Source: Candidatus Endomicrobium embiratermitis (GTDB taxonomy: Bacteria; Elusimicrobiota; Endomicrobiia; Endomicrobiales; Endomicrobiaceae). From it: DNA of 60,468 nucleotides. A model generated the notes under the pieces. The model was not told the DNA's origin. It saw only the letters and a program-made list of their open reading frames with translations, and ran no database searches. Positions 9,401 through 19,924 of the stretch are shown piece after piece. The stretch's first letter is position 1, and the number at the start of each line of letters is the position of its first letter. The DNA lies in the NCBI GenBank assembly GCA_009781315.1, contig WQYI01000011.1, positions 1 through 60,468 of the forward strand. The letters are read 5' to 3'. The position numbers and the translations under genes are program-made.

Positions 9401-9878
9401 ACAGCAATATCACTTTTGCGCTTGTTATGGGGCGGGAATTGTACGTGGAAGAATATTTTACCCGGCCGTATATGGCGTCGGGAAAAGGACTGGATTTTAC
9501 GAAAGTTTCTCTTAAGACGTTGAGCTTCAGAGACGCAATTTTCACGGATTCAAAATTTATCTTAAGCGCAGGGGATATTTGCATAGGAGAAACTCTCGAA
9601 TATTCCGTCGCCATCTGAACGTTCTCTATTATTGAGTTGAGTTCATTGTCATCTAAAACTTGATTGAACGCTTGATTTGATTTCAGCATTTCAAGTTTTT
9701 CGAGTAAAGCTTTGCTTCTATCCGCTGTTATTATTCTTGCTTCATCTTCTGGGCGAATATTTTCCGTAAGAATATTCTGTTTTACCGTTATATTCTCCGT
9801 GACATATTTGTCCTGAAACTTTATGTCTGAAGCGGTAATTCTTCTGCCAATGTCTTTGTCATCGTTTTCTGGAGCCAT
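6399..9878 (-). CDS. Large unrecognised protein with Ig-like domain and Asn-rich tail
   Basis: A protein of 1159 aa with no signal peptide and no membrane segment. The ATG at 9878 follows GGGAGG by eight bases; a TTG two codons earlier is too close to that site. Residues 135-245 resemble a carboxypeptidase-regulatory/Ig-like beta-sandwich (YGRVKYSS ... ITDSDGKFNI). A central region includes LYSLALAPGEEQRIAV, followed by about 120 residues rich in Ser, Gln and Gly, then an Ala-rich helix and the block NNHSHALTMQYWEVLRNYE. The last 65 residues are almost all Asn, Gly, Gln and Thr, ending GTGTGRGGRNNG, a prion-like composition. It is coupled to the 307-aa gene. The function is unknown: a structural, surface or assembly protein is possible but unproven. 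Confidence 0.85.
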   Translation of the reverse strand: MAPENDDKDIGRRITASDIKFQDKYVTENITVKQNILTENIRPEDEARIITADRSKALLEKLEMLKSNQAFNQVLDDNELNSIIENVQMATEYSRVSPMQISPALKINFESVKIASLKLNVLRETFVKSSPFPDAIYGRVKYSSTYNSRPITSAKVILLFSKQNTAPQKNVLNRLIIMPNDVFYAYDITDSDGKFNITTPNGAKLFDFLQISIQRGANSYTLRLSRDEVFKKKGDLGDIIVGDEFFESEGMVSKLTLISESIMDLLGRKEEEGKLEDKSGQIEVKLGEGDQTFSLNWSKSSSANFKYKVLHRLVEPSMSPPAGSDRERVDLNAPIDVTAFKQAFIKYPKGQPRMSSLGMGYVVTVGQEWKPSHFSLGTLLYSLALAPGEEQRIAVSERSETMMVTDRESVTSQQSSSYTSSQNDDLSALYNSSLDETANGRASMQSHTQGGARGSSSGLLGAIFGGGSGSSSYSDTTASQSFSQSHNQDYTSSAAQSFQQNIQRNASAAAAASRVGIRLASAQESEMVTTKIIANNNHSHALTMQYWEVLRNYEITSRVENVQLVVYIPLELIQFLPTGEDFALTPETLQGRIISPSAFIKRYARLIEYIDAVASAITPEHSVGLEILKRFCSYPKWEILSEKSSAGFSVTLEIKGSFLPFDNIKAAIRLKNGMRIYSDDITYTGLSDISKNDFHTSSELRTAISKLRMNSNTAAKATFTIPQGIIDDDFQSLEITNTISNFSYTLKPPPHLATFNNLSSLPSWLRSYLNQYEAFARPNVNLTFNELSQLGALRIASVALRGQDNQSAYVNNNSNLHLASSLQFPIYDKVKTMTFEQVQKIESMFRHVLENSVYYSQAVWAYLPPNERAMMLEKYTIGLPDTSGDIGSSIPLMNCVDNEIYGFYGNCMLMPFSYPPTLASRLDITNREVQDALYNYHTMAFRAPSFMVSLPTRGMVGEAVLGSSNASEKIDLTRFWNWQDSPITHADSIKPSDFNQDHFITKDTAAPKEIAGTTNNLTISHQGEQAKDLLAAIAQRPESMQNMSFSDLQQLASKSVETASSERTEVLKNLTSTTNSAIEAVSSIVQASMGVTPAGQNNQNNGNNNSQQGGNRGNQGNNNNTNNNTGQNGAPENTQNNNTPAGSNNNTGTGTGRGGRNNG

Positions 9879-10045
9879 GAACAAAACCTCCCATTTTATT
9901 TTTATGAAAGCTGCCGTGTTTGATGCGGCCGGCAGTTAACATCTTCTAAAAGAACAATTTGAACAAAAAACATTTAATTACGTTTACGGTAACACATGAT
10001 ACTAAATCCAAATGCGAGAGTCTAGGTTACAAGAACCTAAACTCT

Positions 10046-10076
10046 AAAGCCCTAAATTAGTAAATTCAGGGGCTTT
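10046..10076 (-). terminator. gyrA terminator
   Basis: AAAGCCCT (10046-10053) pairs with AGGGGCTTT (10068-10076) directly after the gyrA stop. A second small hairpin (TAGGTT/AACCTA, 10023-10039) follows. The stem sequence is shared with the remnant at 5042-5076. Confidence 0.65.
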
Positions 10077-10081
10077 CAGTT

Positions 10082-12592
10082 TTATTTCTTTTCTGTTGTT
10101 TCCGGCGAGTCGCCTTCGTCTTCTTCTTTTACCACGCTGGCTATCGCTGCTACCTTGTCGTCCGCATCCAGTTTGACAAGGCGCACCCCTTGGGTATTTC
10201 GGCTTATCACAGAAATATTATCCACTTTCATTCTTATTGTTATGCCGTTTTGCGTCATTATCATTATTTCTTCGCCTGCGTTGGCGCGTTTTATGCCTAT
10301 TACTTTGCCGTTTCGTTCCGTAGTCTGCATATTTATTACGCCTTTGCCGCCGCGGTGCGTTAAGCGGTATTCGCTGACTTCCGTACGTTTGCCGTAACCG
10401 TTTTCGCTTACCGCAAGCACCGTATCGCCCTTGCACAACACTTCCATTCCTATTACTTCATCATCTTTTTCTATATCTATGCCGTTAACGCCCATGCCGG
10501 TTCTTCCGATAGCCCTTACTTCGTCTACTTTGAAGTGTATGGCCTGGCCGTTTTTGGCTGCTATCAACACTTCCGGACATTTGCCGACCGCTTTAACTTC
10601 GGTTAAAATGTCGCCGTCGTCAAGTTTTATGGCTACTATACCGCCTTTGCGCGGGTTAGAAAATTCTTCAAGCGCTATTTTCTTAATCGTGCCGTTTCTT
10701 GTGCACATTAATAAATATTCGTCTTTTATTTCTTTAAGGTTAAGCGTTCTTATAGGTATTGCCGCTGTAATTTTTTCTTCCGGAGCAAGCTGCAGCAGAT
10801 TTACTATTGCTTTGCCTTTAGACGCTCTGCCGGCTTCGGGTATTTCGTAAACCCTGTTCCAGTACAAGCGTCCACGGCTTGTAAAGAACAAAAGATACGC
10901 GTGCGAACTTGTAATAAAAAGATTTTCTACAAAATCTTCTTCTTTTGTAGTCATGCCGGTAATTCCGCGGCCGCCTCTGTGCTGCGCTTTGTAAGTGTCC
11001 AGCGGTATGCGTTTAATATAGCCCGCGTGCGACATTGTTACCGCGACTTCTTCTTCCTGAATTAAATCTTCAATATTAAAATCCGCTTCAGCAGCCTGGA
11101 TTTGCGTTCTTCTTTTATCGCCGTAATCTTTTTTGATTTCTTCAACTTCGTTTTTAATTAATGCCGAAACTTTTTTCGGATCTGCCAAAATTGAACGCAG
11201 CCTTTCGATTGTTTTTATTATTTCGAGATATTCTTTGTCTAATTCTTCCCTTTCAAGGCCTGTTAACTGATGCAGACGCATTTCCAAAATGGCTTCGGAT
11301 TGGGCTTTTGAAAGTTTGAATTTTGTCATCAGCTGTTCACGCGCGTCGTCTTTATCTTTAGCGCCTCTGATAATTTTTACAACGGCGTCTATATTGTCAA
11401 CCGCTATTTTCAACCCTTCCAAAATATGCGCTCTTGCTTCTGCTTTTTGCAGCTCGAATTTTGTGCGGCGTACAATAACAATTTTTCTGTGCTCTATGTG
11501 ATGTTCAAGCACTTCTTTTATGTTCATCACTTTCGGGCGGTTGTTGACAAGCGCAAGCATTATAACGCCGAAAGACGACTGCAAAGCCGTATGTTTGTAT
11601 AACTGGTTTAAAACAACCTGGGCGTTCGCGTCTCTTTTGATTTCTATGACTATTCTTATGTCGTCGCGGGCGGATTCGTCGCGAAGGTCGGAAATGCCGT
11701 CGATTTTTTTATCTTTCACAAGGTCGGCTATGGACATTATCAGATTTGCTTTGTTTACCTGATAAGGAATTTCGTTGACTATAATGGTTTCCCTGCCGTT
11801 TTTGGCTTCTTCAATTTCGACTTTGGCTCTCATTTTTATGGAGCCTCTGCCGGTCATCATATAATCTTTTATTCCGCCTTTGCCCAGTATTATGGCGCCG
11901 GTCGGAAAATCCGGGCCTTTTATGTATTTGCCGATTTCCGAAACGGGAAGTTCGGGATCGTCTATCAAAGCGGAAACAGCGTCGCAGACTTCGCTTAAAT
12001 TATGCGTGGGAACGTTTGTCGCCATACCTACCGCAATACCTTGCGAACCGTTAATTAAAAGCCCGGGAAGTTTCGTGGGAAGAATTACGGGCTCTTTTAG
12101 CGAGCCGTCGTAGTTGGGCATAAAGTCAACCGTGTTTTTGTCTAAATCGGCAAGCATTTCGTCCGCAATCGCGTCCATGCGGGCTTCGGTATAACGCATC
12201 GCCGCCGCAGAGTCGCCATCTATGCTGCCGAAATTTCCCTGACCGTCAACCAACGGATAGCGTAAAGACCATTCCTGCGCCATGCGAACCATGGATTCGT
12301 AGATCGCGCTGTCGCCGTGCGGATGGTATTTACCCATAACGTCACCGACGACCCTCGCGGATTTTTTATATGCGGTGCCGTGCTTCATACCCATTTCTTT
12401 CATGGTATAAAGTATGCGCCTGTGAATCGGCTTTAAGCCGTCGCGCACATCCGGAAGCGCTCTTCCCACGATTACGCTCATAGCGTAATCTATGTAAGAT
12501 GTTCGCATTTCGTCTTCAATGTTGCGCGGCAAAATATTTGCCGGAAGCGCTTCTTCTTGTTCTTCTTTCTTCTTGATGTCTTTGTCTGCCAT
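10082..12592 (-). CDS. gyrA: DNA gyrase subunit A
   Basis: A full-length GyrA of 836 aa that breaks and rejoins DNA during supercoiling together with GyrB. The N-terminus has the usual [20 protein letters not shown] block. Tyr134 in [11 protein letters not shown] is the catalytic tyrosine. The quinolone-determining region reads [12 protein letters not shown], with Ser95 and Glu99 at the positions of E. coli Ser83 and Asp87, an unmutated pattern. The C-terminal pinwheel carries the GyrA-box equivalent HRGGRG and a second THRGGKG. The tail is acidic ([14 protein letters not shown]) and is the part duplicated at 5084-5161. The ATG at 12592 follows AAAGGAAAAGGAA. It is separated from gyrB by five accessory genes. 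Confidence 0.98.
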   Translation of the reverse strand: MADKDIKKKEEQEEALPANILPRNIEDEMRTSYIDYAMSVIVGRALPDVRDGLKPIHRRILYTMKEMGMKHGTAYKKSARVVGDVMGKYHPHGDSAIYESMVRMAQEWSLRYPLVDGQGNFGSIDGDSAAAMRYTEARMDAIADEMLADLDKNTVDFMPNYDGSLKEPVILPTKLPGLLINGSQGIAVGMATNVPTHNLSEVCDAVSALIDDPELPVSEIGKYIKGPDFPTGAIILGKGGIKDYMMTGRGSIKMRAKVEIEEAKNGRETIIVNEIPYQVNKANLIMSIADLVKDKKIDGISDLRDESARDDIRIVIEIKRDANAQVVLNQLYKHTALQSSFGVIMLALVNNRPKVMNIKEVLEHHIEHRKIVIVRRTKFELQKAEARAHILEGLKIAVDNIDAVVKIIRGAKDKDDAREQLMTKFKLSKAQSEAILEMRLHQLTGLEREELDKEYLEIIKTIERLRSILADPKKVSALIKNEVEEIKKDYGDKRRTQIQAAEADFNIEDLIQEEEVAVTMSHAGYIKRIPLDTYKAQHRGGRGITGMTTKEEDFVENLFITSSHAYLLFFTSRGRLYWNRVYEIPEAGRASKGKAIVNLLQLAPEEKITAAIPIRTLNLKEIKDEYLLMCTRNGTIKKIALEEFSNPRKGGIVAIKLDDGDILTEVKAVGKCPEVLIAAKNGQAIHFKVDEVRAIGRTGMGVNGIDIEKDDEVIGMEVLCKGDTVLAVSENGYGKRTEVSEYRLTHRGGKGVINMQTTERNGKVIGIKRANAGEEIMIMTQNGITIRMKVDNISVISRNTQGVRLVKLDADDKVAAIASVVKEEDEGDSPETTEKK

Positions 12593-12631
12593 TTCCTTTT
12601 CCTTTATGTGAATTTATTTTATAAAATGGAC

Positions 12632-12683
12632 CCCCGCAACTGCCGAAGGCAGAGTTTTGAAAAAACTCTTACGACCTTCGGGG
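12632..12683. repeat. Cloverleaf-like palindromic element upstream of gyrA
   Basis: An outer stem CCCCG/CGGGG encloses two perfect hairpins side by side: CTGCC/GGCAG (12640-12652) and GAGTTTT/AAAACTC (12652-12668). The design, two hairpins inside an outer stem, resembles the element at 31291-31359 with a different sequence. It lies in the 5' region of gyrA. Confidence 0.5.
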
Positions 12684-12711
12684 ATGACAAAAGAGAGGAA
12701 TTAATACCTGC

Positions 12712-12785
12712 TTTTGTCAATTACTACACTAGTAGATTTTAGTAGAAAACTAGTAGAAAATATCAAAATCTACTGAAAATACAAT
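12712..12785. repeat. 74-bp direct repeat, copy A (downstream of fic)
   Basis: This copy matches 14167-14240 at 69 of 74 positions without gaps, in the same orientation. It contains three near-copies of a CTAGTAGA motif about ten bases apart, and a TCTACT near its end in inverted sense. It starts about six bases beyond the fic stop codon. Confidence 0.9.
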
Positions 12786-12790
12786 AATTT

Positions 12791-14113
12791 CTAATTATTA
12801 CTATTTTCCAATTTTCCCTTTAATTTATTACTAAGGGAATAAACAAATTGTTTAATCCTTTTGTTTTTTACCAAAAAGCCCTTTTTTACAAGAAAATCAA
12901 GATCTTTTCTTGTTGTTTCATAAGCGACATTTAAAGTATTTTTAAAATATTCTATATTTCTGATATTTTTGTCTTTGATAAACGTCTTCATTATGCTTCT
13001 TTGTCTGAAATTTAATTCTATATCCTGTTCTATCAAATCCGCAGTTTTTTTGTTTTCCGCTTTTTTGTTTTCTACGAATTCATCAAAACGTTTTATCGAC
13101 TCAAGTATGACATCTAAATTAAAATTAATGAAATAAGTTAAATCATTATTGTCGTATTCGCTATAAAGATAGGCTCTCGCGTATTGAGCCGGCTTTTCTT
13201 TCAAAATGCGAGATATAACCAAATACTTAAAACTTTTATATCCGCTTTTTAAAATATGCCAATAAAACAATGCCCTTGCCGTACGGCCGTTTCCGTCAAT
13301 AAAAGGATGCGCATACGCAAGCCAAAAATGTATAACTATAGCTTTTATGGCCGGATGAATAAAATCATCTTCGTCATTTTTATTCGCATAAGAACATAAT
13401 TGTTCTATAAGCTTCTCGACGATTTCCGCTTTGGGAGGATCAAATAATAAAGTATTATCTCTTGAATCAACGATATGTACGCTATCTTTCCTGAATGTTC
13501 CGGCTTGTTCTTCATTTTCAAGAGTTTTCTCTGTAATAATTTTGTGAATATATTTTATTTTTTCCGGACTTAACGTATCGCCGCATTTCGTATCTATATA
13601 TTCCATTGCCCTGTAATTATTTAAAATCATCTGTTCGTCTATACTTTTCGGTAAACTGTTTGTTCTAAGCATTTCTTTCGCAATTTCCCGGGTAACAGCC
13701 GCGCCTTCAAGCTGGCTTGAAGCAATGCCCTCTTCCATTAATGAGTTTACGGAATATTCGTTTGCTTCTTCTACTGTCAAACTATATTTAGAAAAATGCC
13801 TGTCAATTATGCTTAATTTTTTTTGTATTTCTGATGTTTCTAGAATTTTAAATTCTTGTCCGCCTATTTCTATTTGTTTTTTACTAATACTCAATTTTTG
13901 AAAATTAATCAATGACCAAAATTGTTCCGGAGTTATATTATCCGGAATCTGATAATATTTTACACTATCCCAGTAATCACAGTTATTAATCGCTTTTTTT
14001 ATAGACTTATTTAATTCAGAATTTGAATCAATTAAAAACTGCATAATTGGCTCATGATTTATTTGCACTAATATAAGCTTCCAATCAAAATTTGGTTTTT
14101 CAGGTAATTTCAT
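12791..14113 (-). CDS. Fic-domain AMP-transferase with C-terminal winged helix
   Basis: A 440-aa Fic protein of the class that transfers AMP to hydroxyl side chains. The catalytic loop HPFIDGNGRTAR is complete (His269, Asp273, Asn275, Arg277, Arg280). The inhibitory motif (S/T)xxxE(G/N) is present before it as SSQLEG, Ser132 to Gly137, so the enzyme is class II and should hold itself inactive through Glu136. The first 110 residues form an N-terminal domain common in this architecture, and the last 70 look like a winged helix (NVAYETTRKDLDFLVKKGF). No separate antitoxin gene is seen. The gene is AT-richer than its neighbours and is bracketed by 74-bp direct repeats between gyrA and gyrB, which points to acquisition. 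Its target is unknown. Confidence 0.93.
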   Translation of the reverse strand: MKLPEKPNFDWKLILVQINHEPIMQFLIDSNSELNKSIKKAINNCDYWDSVKYYQIPDNITPEQFWSLINFQKLSISKKQIEIGGQEFKILETSEIQKKLSIIDRHFSKYSLTVEEANEYSVNSLMEEGIASSQLEGAAVTREIAKEMLRTNSLPKSIDEQMILNNYRAMEYIDTKCGDTLSPEKIKYIHKIITEKTLENEEQAGTFRKDSVHIVDSRDNTLLFDPPKAEIVEKLIEQLCSYANKNDEDDFIHPAIKAIVIHFWLAYAHPFIDGNGRTARALFYWHILKSGYKSFKYLVISRILKEKPAQYARAYLYSEYDNNDLTYFINFNLDVILESIKRFDEFVENKKAENKKTADLIEQDIELNFRQRSIMKTFIKDKNIRNIEYFKNTLNVAYETTRKDLDFLVKKGFLVKNKRIKQFVYSLSNKLKGKLENSNN

Positions 14114-14166
14114 TTTATTTTACCAATAGTTTTATTATTAGTAATTAGTATATAATATCTGTTTTA

Positions 14167-14240
14167 TTTTGTCAATTACTACACTAGTAGATTTTAGTAG
14201 AAAACTAGTAGTAAATATAAAAACTTATTGAAAATACAAT
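14167..14240. repeat. 74-bp direct repeat, copy B (promoter side of fic)
   Basis: This copy matches 12712-12785 at 69 of 74 positions. It occupies the region just upstream of fic, so it probably contains or overlaps its promoter. The regularly spaced CTAGTAGA motifs could be binding sites for a regulator such as the Fic winged helix. Confidence 0.9.
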
Positions 14241-14275
14241 TGTTTTGCTTTAAACTTTAACCGCAAATTTTGCTA

Positions 14276-14695
14276 TTACTCGCCAATAATCTTTATTAAA
14301 ACGCGTTTTCTGCGGTTGCCGTCAAATTCACCGTAAAAAATTTGTTCCCACGGGCCGAAATCAAGCTCGCCGCTTGTAATTGCCACAACAACTTCGCGTC
14401 CCATAATCTGCCTTTTCAGATGCGCGTCGCCGTTATCTTCACCCGTGCGGTTGTGTTGATATTGCGATATAGGCTCGTGAGGAGCAAGCTCCTCAAGCCA
14501 GCGTTTGTAATCGTTATGCAAACCGCTTTCATTGTCATTGATAAACACGCTTGCGGTAATATGCATCGCGTTTACTAAAACAAGCCCTTCTTTAATGCCG
14601 CTGTCAATAACCGCCTGCTCTACTTCTGCCGTAATATTTATAAAATCAACCCGTTTATTTACATTAAAAACCAATTCCTTGCGATATGTTTTCAT
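14276..14695 (-). CDS. YjbQ family protein (UPF0047), copy 1
   Basis: A 139-aa YjbQ/UPF0047 protein, a small trimeric enzyme family for which weak thiamin phosphate synthase activity has been reported. The family motifs are present: [14 protein letters not shown] near the N-terminus, the [11 protein letters not shown] histidine block and the closing [16 protein letters not shown]. It is preceded nine bases upstream by a second family member on the same strand, so the two form a tandem pair that probably shares one transcript. The two copies are clearly diverged, which suggests different roles or a hetero-oligomer. The physiological substrate is unknown. Confidence 0.92.
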   Translation of the reverse strand: MKTYRKELVFNVNKRVDFINITAEVEQAVIDSGIKEGLVLVNAMHITASVFINDNESGLHNDYKRWLEELAPHEPISQYQHNRTGEDNGDAHLKRQIMGREVVVAITSGELDFGPWEQIFYGEFDGNRRKRVLIKIIGE

Positions 14696-14704
14696 CTTAC
14701 GCTC

Positions 14705-15094
14705 CTAAATTGTTTTTATAAAAACCGTTCTATCGCGAGGACCGTCGAATTCACAGAAATAAATTCCCTGCCAAGTTCCCAAAACAAGCTTGCCGTTTTC
14801 AATTATTATTGTTTCGCTTGCGCCGACTAAACTCGACTTTATATGCGCGTCGGAATTGCCTTCCGTGTGCGCGTAAGTTTTGTCAGCAGGCGAAATATTT
14901 TTCAATCCTTGAATCATATCAGCGCAAACGTCAGAGTCCGCGTTTTCGTTTATCGTAATTGCCGCCGTGGTATGCGGACAAAAAACCACTGCCGCGCCGT
15001 CTTTAACGCCGCTTTGCTTAACGGCATTCTCCGCAAGCGAAGTAATATTTATAAATTCTTCACGACAAGACGTTTTAATTTTTAGAGTTTGCAT
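14705..15094 (-). CDS. YjbQ family protein (UPF0047), copy 2
   Basis: The 129-aa paralogue of the neighbouring gene. It shows the same blocks: CPHTTAAITINENAD, NSDAHIKSSLVG and TWQGIYFCEFDGPRDR. The His in PHTTA and the DAH motif are kept, so the fold and probable active site look intact. The two copies share perhaps 35-40% of residues by eye. It is transcribed before copy 1 and follows the nitroreductase-like gene by a 60-base gap. A role in thiamin phosphate formation is only a family-level suggestion. Confidence 0.92.
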   Translation of the reverse strand: MQTLKIKTSCREEFINITSLAENAVKQSGVKDGAAVVFCPHTTAAITINENADSDVCADMIQGLKNISPADKTYAHTEGNSDAHIKSSLVGASETIIIENGKLVLGTWQGIYFCEFDGPRDRTVFIKTI

Positions 15095-15154
15095 TTATTC
15101 TTATTTTGTCGTTTCTTGCAGCCAATACGGCAAAACCGTTTTTAACCGTTTGGT

Positions 15155-15742
15155 TTATTTTGCATATCCAATGAGGTGAACCATTATAACCTCATAATTT
15201 TCATGCGGATGCAGTTTGTCTTTGAGCGCATCTTTGCCGGCTGCTTTGACTACGTTTGCAAGACCCGCGGAAGCGCAGTATAATCCCGCGTTTTGATAAA
15301 GCGAACCGACGTGCATTTGAGAAAACGGATCGGAAGCGTCCACAGCGTAAAGCAAGACAACGCCCGCGGGTGCATATCTTTTAGTTTCGTCTGAACTTAA
15401 CATTTGCCGCAGACCGTTACTAGGCGCGTCGTAAAGCCAAACCCCGTCGGGCAATACGGCATAAACTTCAATTTTTTGGCTGTCTCTCCCGGTAGGAGCG
15501 GTACGTTTGCCGTCGGGACGGTTTATGCCCCAGGTCGCCCATAAAAGATTAGATAATTCTTGGGCGGGAAGAGTTTTTGAAGAAATATTTCTATCGGTTT
15601 TGCGTAAAGCTAAAGCCTGCATAAGCGGCTTGCCGCCTGTTTTATCCGGTGGGGGCAACTCTTTAAAAGCTTGGGCAAACGCAAGACCTGAAAAAGCAAA
15701 AAGCACCGACATACAAATAACCATCTTTGATAATTTCAACAT
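15155..15742 (-). CDS. Exported SagB-type nitroreductase-like protein
   Basis: A protein of 195 aa with a typical signal peptide (MLKLSKMVICMSVLFAFSGLAFAQ, cleavage after about residue 24). The mature part matches the SagB/ThcOx nitroreductase group: an N-terminal LRKTDRNISSKTLPAQELSNLLWATWGINRP block that would contact FMN, and a C-terminal GSLYQNAGLYCASAGL helix. The start at 15742 is chosen because AGGAG lies seven bases upstream and the signal peptide begins there; an upstream ATG at 15781 lacks a ribosome site and overlaps the HD gene. A periplasmic flavin-dependent reductase or dehydrogenase is likely; the substrate is unknown. Confidence 0.88.
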   Translation of the reverse strand: MLKLSKMVICMSVLFAFSGLAFAQAFKELPPPDKTGGKPLMQALALRKTDRNISSKTLPAQELSNLLWATWGINRPDGKRTAPTGRDSQKIEVYAVLPDGVWLYDAPSNGLRQMLSSDETKRYAPAGVVLLYAVDASDPFSQMHVGSLYQNAGLYCASAGLANVVKAAGKDALKDKLHPHENYEVIMVHLIGYAK

Positions 15743-15770
15743 AGTTAAACTCCTTTTGAAACGACTTGTA

Positions 15771-16340
15771 TTAAACGCCAAGTTCTGCAGAGTGAGCTCT
15801 CATTGCAAGAATTGTTTTTTCTATCAGTGCGTTTAAGTCTATACCCAGCATTCGCGCGCCGTTTGAAATGATTTCTCTGTTACAGTTTGCGGCAAAAGCC
15901 GGTGTTTTGAACTTTTTTATAACGGATTTTGCTTCCAAATCGTTCACGCTTTTTGACGGACGCACCATAGTGCAGGCAAAAACCAAACCCGTAAGCTCGT
16001 CTATTGCGTATAAAACTTTCTCCATTTGCGATACGGGTTCCACGGAATTCGCAACTTTATACCCGTGGCTTAAAACCGCATGAATTATTTCGTCGGTAAT
16101 TTCGGGAAAATTTTGTTTCTCGGACTCTAAAATTTCTTTTGCCTTTACGCAATGCTCGCCAGGGTAAAGTTCAAAATCTATATCGTGTACAAAACCTGCG
16201 CTTTTCCAAAATTCCGGGTTTGCTTCGCCCAATTCTTTTGCGAAATATTCCATAACAACGGCAACCGTTAAACTGTGCCTTAACAGAGTTTCGCCTTTAA
16301 CATATTTTGACAACAGCAATTTGGCATTTTCGAATTTCAT
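15771..16340 (-). CDS. HD-domain phosphohydrolase-like protein
   Basis: A 189-aa soluble HD-family protein. The metal motif is visible: LRHSLTVAVVMEYF supplies the first His, AGFVHDIDFELYPGEHC the HD pair, and HAVLSHG and AIDELTGL the later ligands. Relatives are often annotated as hydrolases acting on nucleotides or cyclic dinucleotides, but the substrate cannot be inferred. It lies 18 bases downstream of gyrB on the same strand and is probably co-transcribed with it. Confidence 0.88.
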   Translation of the reverse strand: MKFENAKLLLSKYVKGETLLRHSLTVAVVMEYFAKELGEANPEFWKSAGFVHDIDFELYPGEHCVKAKEILESEKQNFPEITDEIIHAVLSHGYKVANSVEPVSQMEKVLYAIDELTGLVFACTMVRPSKSVNDLEAKSVIKKFKTPAFAANCNREIISNGARMLGIDLNALIEKTILAMRAHSAELGV

Positions 16341-16358
16341 ATTTAACTTTTTTCAAAC

Positions 16359-18893
<2,535 letters not shown>

Positions 18894-18968
18894 TTATCAT
18901 TAATTAAATTTCATTTACTTGAATTTATAGTTCTACATATTTTGTATTTTTAAAATTCTATCCCTGAA

Positions 18969-19118
18969 CTATTTTCGTTTATATATCCTTTTTTGCAATG
19001 ATATTTCTTTTGCCAATTTCTTAATGTGCCAACTTGGGTTATTGGCTTCAGATTCCCCATAAGACTTTTCAACCCAATCCTTGATAATTTTTACTAATTC
19101 TAATTCTTGCTTGCTCAT
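18969..19118 (-). CDS. 49-aa basic protein coupled to the DpnI-like gene
   Basis: A short ORF, MSKQELELVKIIKDWVEK..., whose ATG overlaps the stop of the endonuclease gene (ATGA), which argues for translation. The sequence predicts two short helices with a basic C-terminus (LQKRIYKRK), as in a small DNA-binding or accessory protein. The DpnI cassette of Streptococcus also carries a second gene, dpnD, of unknown role; this ORF holds the same position but I see no convincing sequence match. The function is unknown. Confidence 0.6.
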   Translation of the reverse strand: MSKQELELVKIIKDWVEKSYGESEANNPSWHIKKLAKEISLQKRIYKRK

Positions 19119-19882
19119 ACAATTATCCTATATTTCCCGCTCCCCAAAAATTGTAATAATTTTTTATCTCTCAAAAGTTGTAATTGTTGTCGAATCTTGT
19201 CTTTTATGTGGTTATTATCTGGGTGGAGTTTTTTCAAGCCGTTCTCAAACTTATACATATCTCCCAAATCAAAATTCAGTTTTTTTATTCTATTAACGCA
19301 ATTTAAGATATCTAAAATCCATCCCCTATTTTTAATTTTTTCCGTTTTCAAAAAAGAAGTTCTTTTAATTTTTTCATTAATTTTACCATCCGCAATCTCT
19401 TGTGAATTCTCTATTATAAAAATTTTACCGTTCTCCGGAATTTGCGACAGAATAATATTGCTTCCAGTCCAACCAACACGACGAGCAGTCAAAGCAAGTG
19501 GTTTTCGTCTTTCAATAATATGTTCTGTAAAATAATATTTTGGTACAAAAACTAAATTACATATTTTTTTGTCCTGATATGTTAAGAAAAATAAATTTGG
19601 ATTATTGTCAGATTTCAGCCGTTTTATTTTAGTGAAATATTCGCCATCTGCTATCTTCCTTGGATTAGCAGTAGAACTTTCTTTACTTTTTAATTCAAAT
19701 TCTTCTTTACATTTGTCACAATAAAAATCTGCCAATTTATGATTATTTTCAAACTTTTTCAGAGTAATCTTGCAATTTGGACAATAGGCATTTCGCAAAA
19801 GCCACGTTTCAGATAAAATCCTAATTTTTTGAGAATTACTTTTATAATTATTTAAATCAATTTTTGGAAAATCCAAAATCAT
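19115..19882 (-). CDS. DpnI-family methyl-directed restriction endonuclease
   Basis: A 255-aa close relative of DpnI (254 aa), the type IIM enzyme that cuts GATC only when the adenine is methylated. Conserved blocks line up along the whole length: NNYKSNSQKIRILSETW, four zinc-binding cysteines (34, 37, 55, 58), the PD-(D/E)xK site with Asp52, Glu63 and Lys65 in ADFYCDKC and EFELKSK, LTARRVGWTGSNI, and a C-terminal winged helix NNHIKDKIRQQLQLLRDK that reads the methylated site. All catalytic residues are present. The ATG at 19882 is chosen over an upstream TTG because of a GGAAG site and the DpnI N-terminus. It sits between dciA and gyrB, an accessory insertion. A host carrying it should lack Dam-type GATC methylation. 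Confidence 0.95.
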   Translation of the reverse strand: MILDFPKIDLNNYKSNSQKIRILSETWLLRNAYCPNCKITLKKFENNHKLADFYCDKCKEEFELKSKESSTANPRKIADGEYFTKIKRLKSDNNPNLFFLTYQDKKICNLVFVPKYYFTEHIIERRKPLALTARRVGWTGSNIILSQIPENGKIFIIENSQEIADGKINEKIKRTSFLKTEKIKNRGWILDILNCVNRIKKLNFDLGDMYKFENGLKKLHPDNNHIKDKIRQQLQLLRDKKLLQFLGSGKYRIIV

Positions 19883-19924
19883 AATGTCTTCCAATAGTAT
19901 TAAAAGCTTTTATTGTCTTCTTTA

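Noticed and set aside
5162-10060. Integrase or transposase for the 5-kb segment
   Set aside because: Neither gene in the segment has recombinase motifs, and no inverted repeats typical of an insertion sequence were seen at the borders.
12791-14113. A separate FicA-type antitoxin gene
   Set aside because: No small ORF with the inhibitory motif lies beside fic; the motif is within the protein itself.
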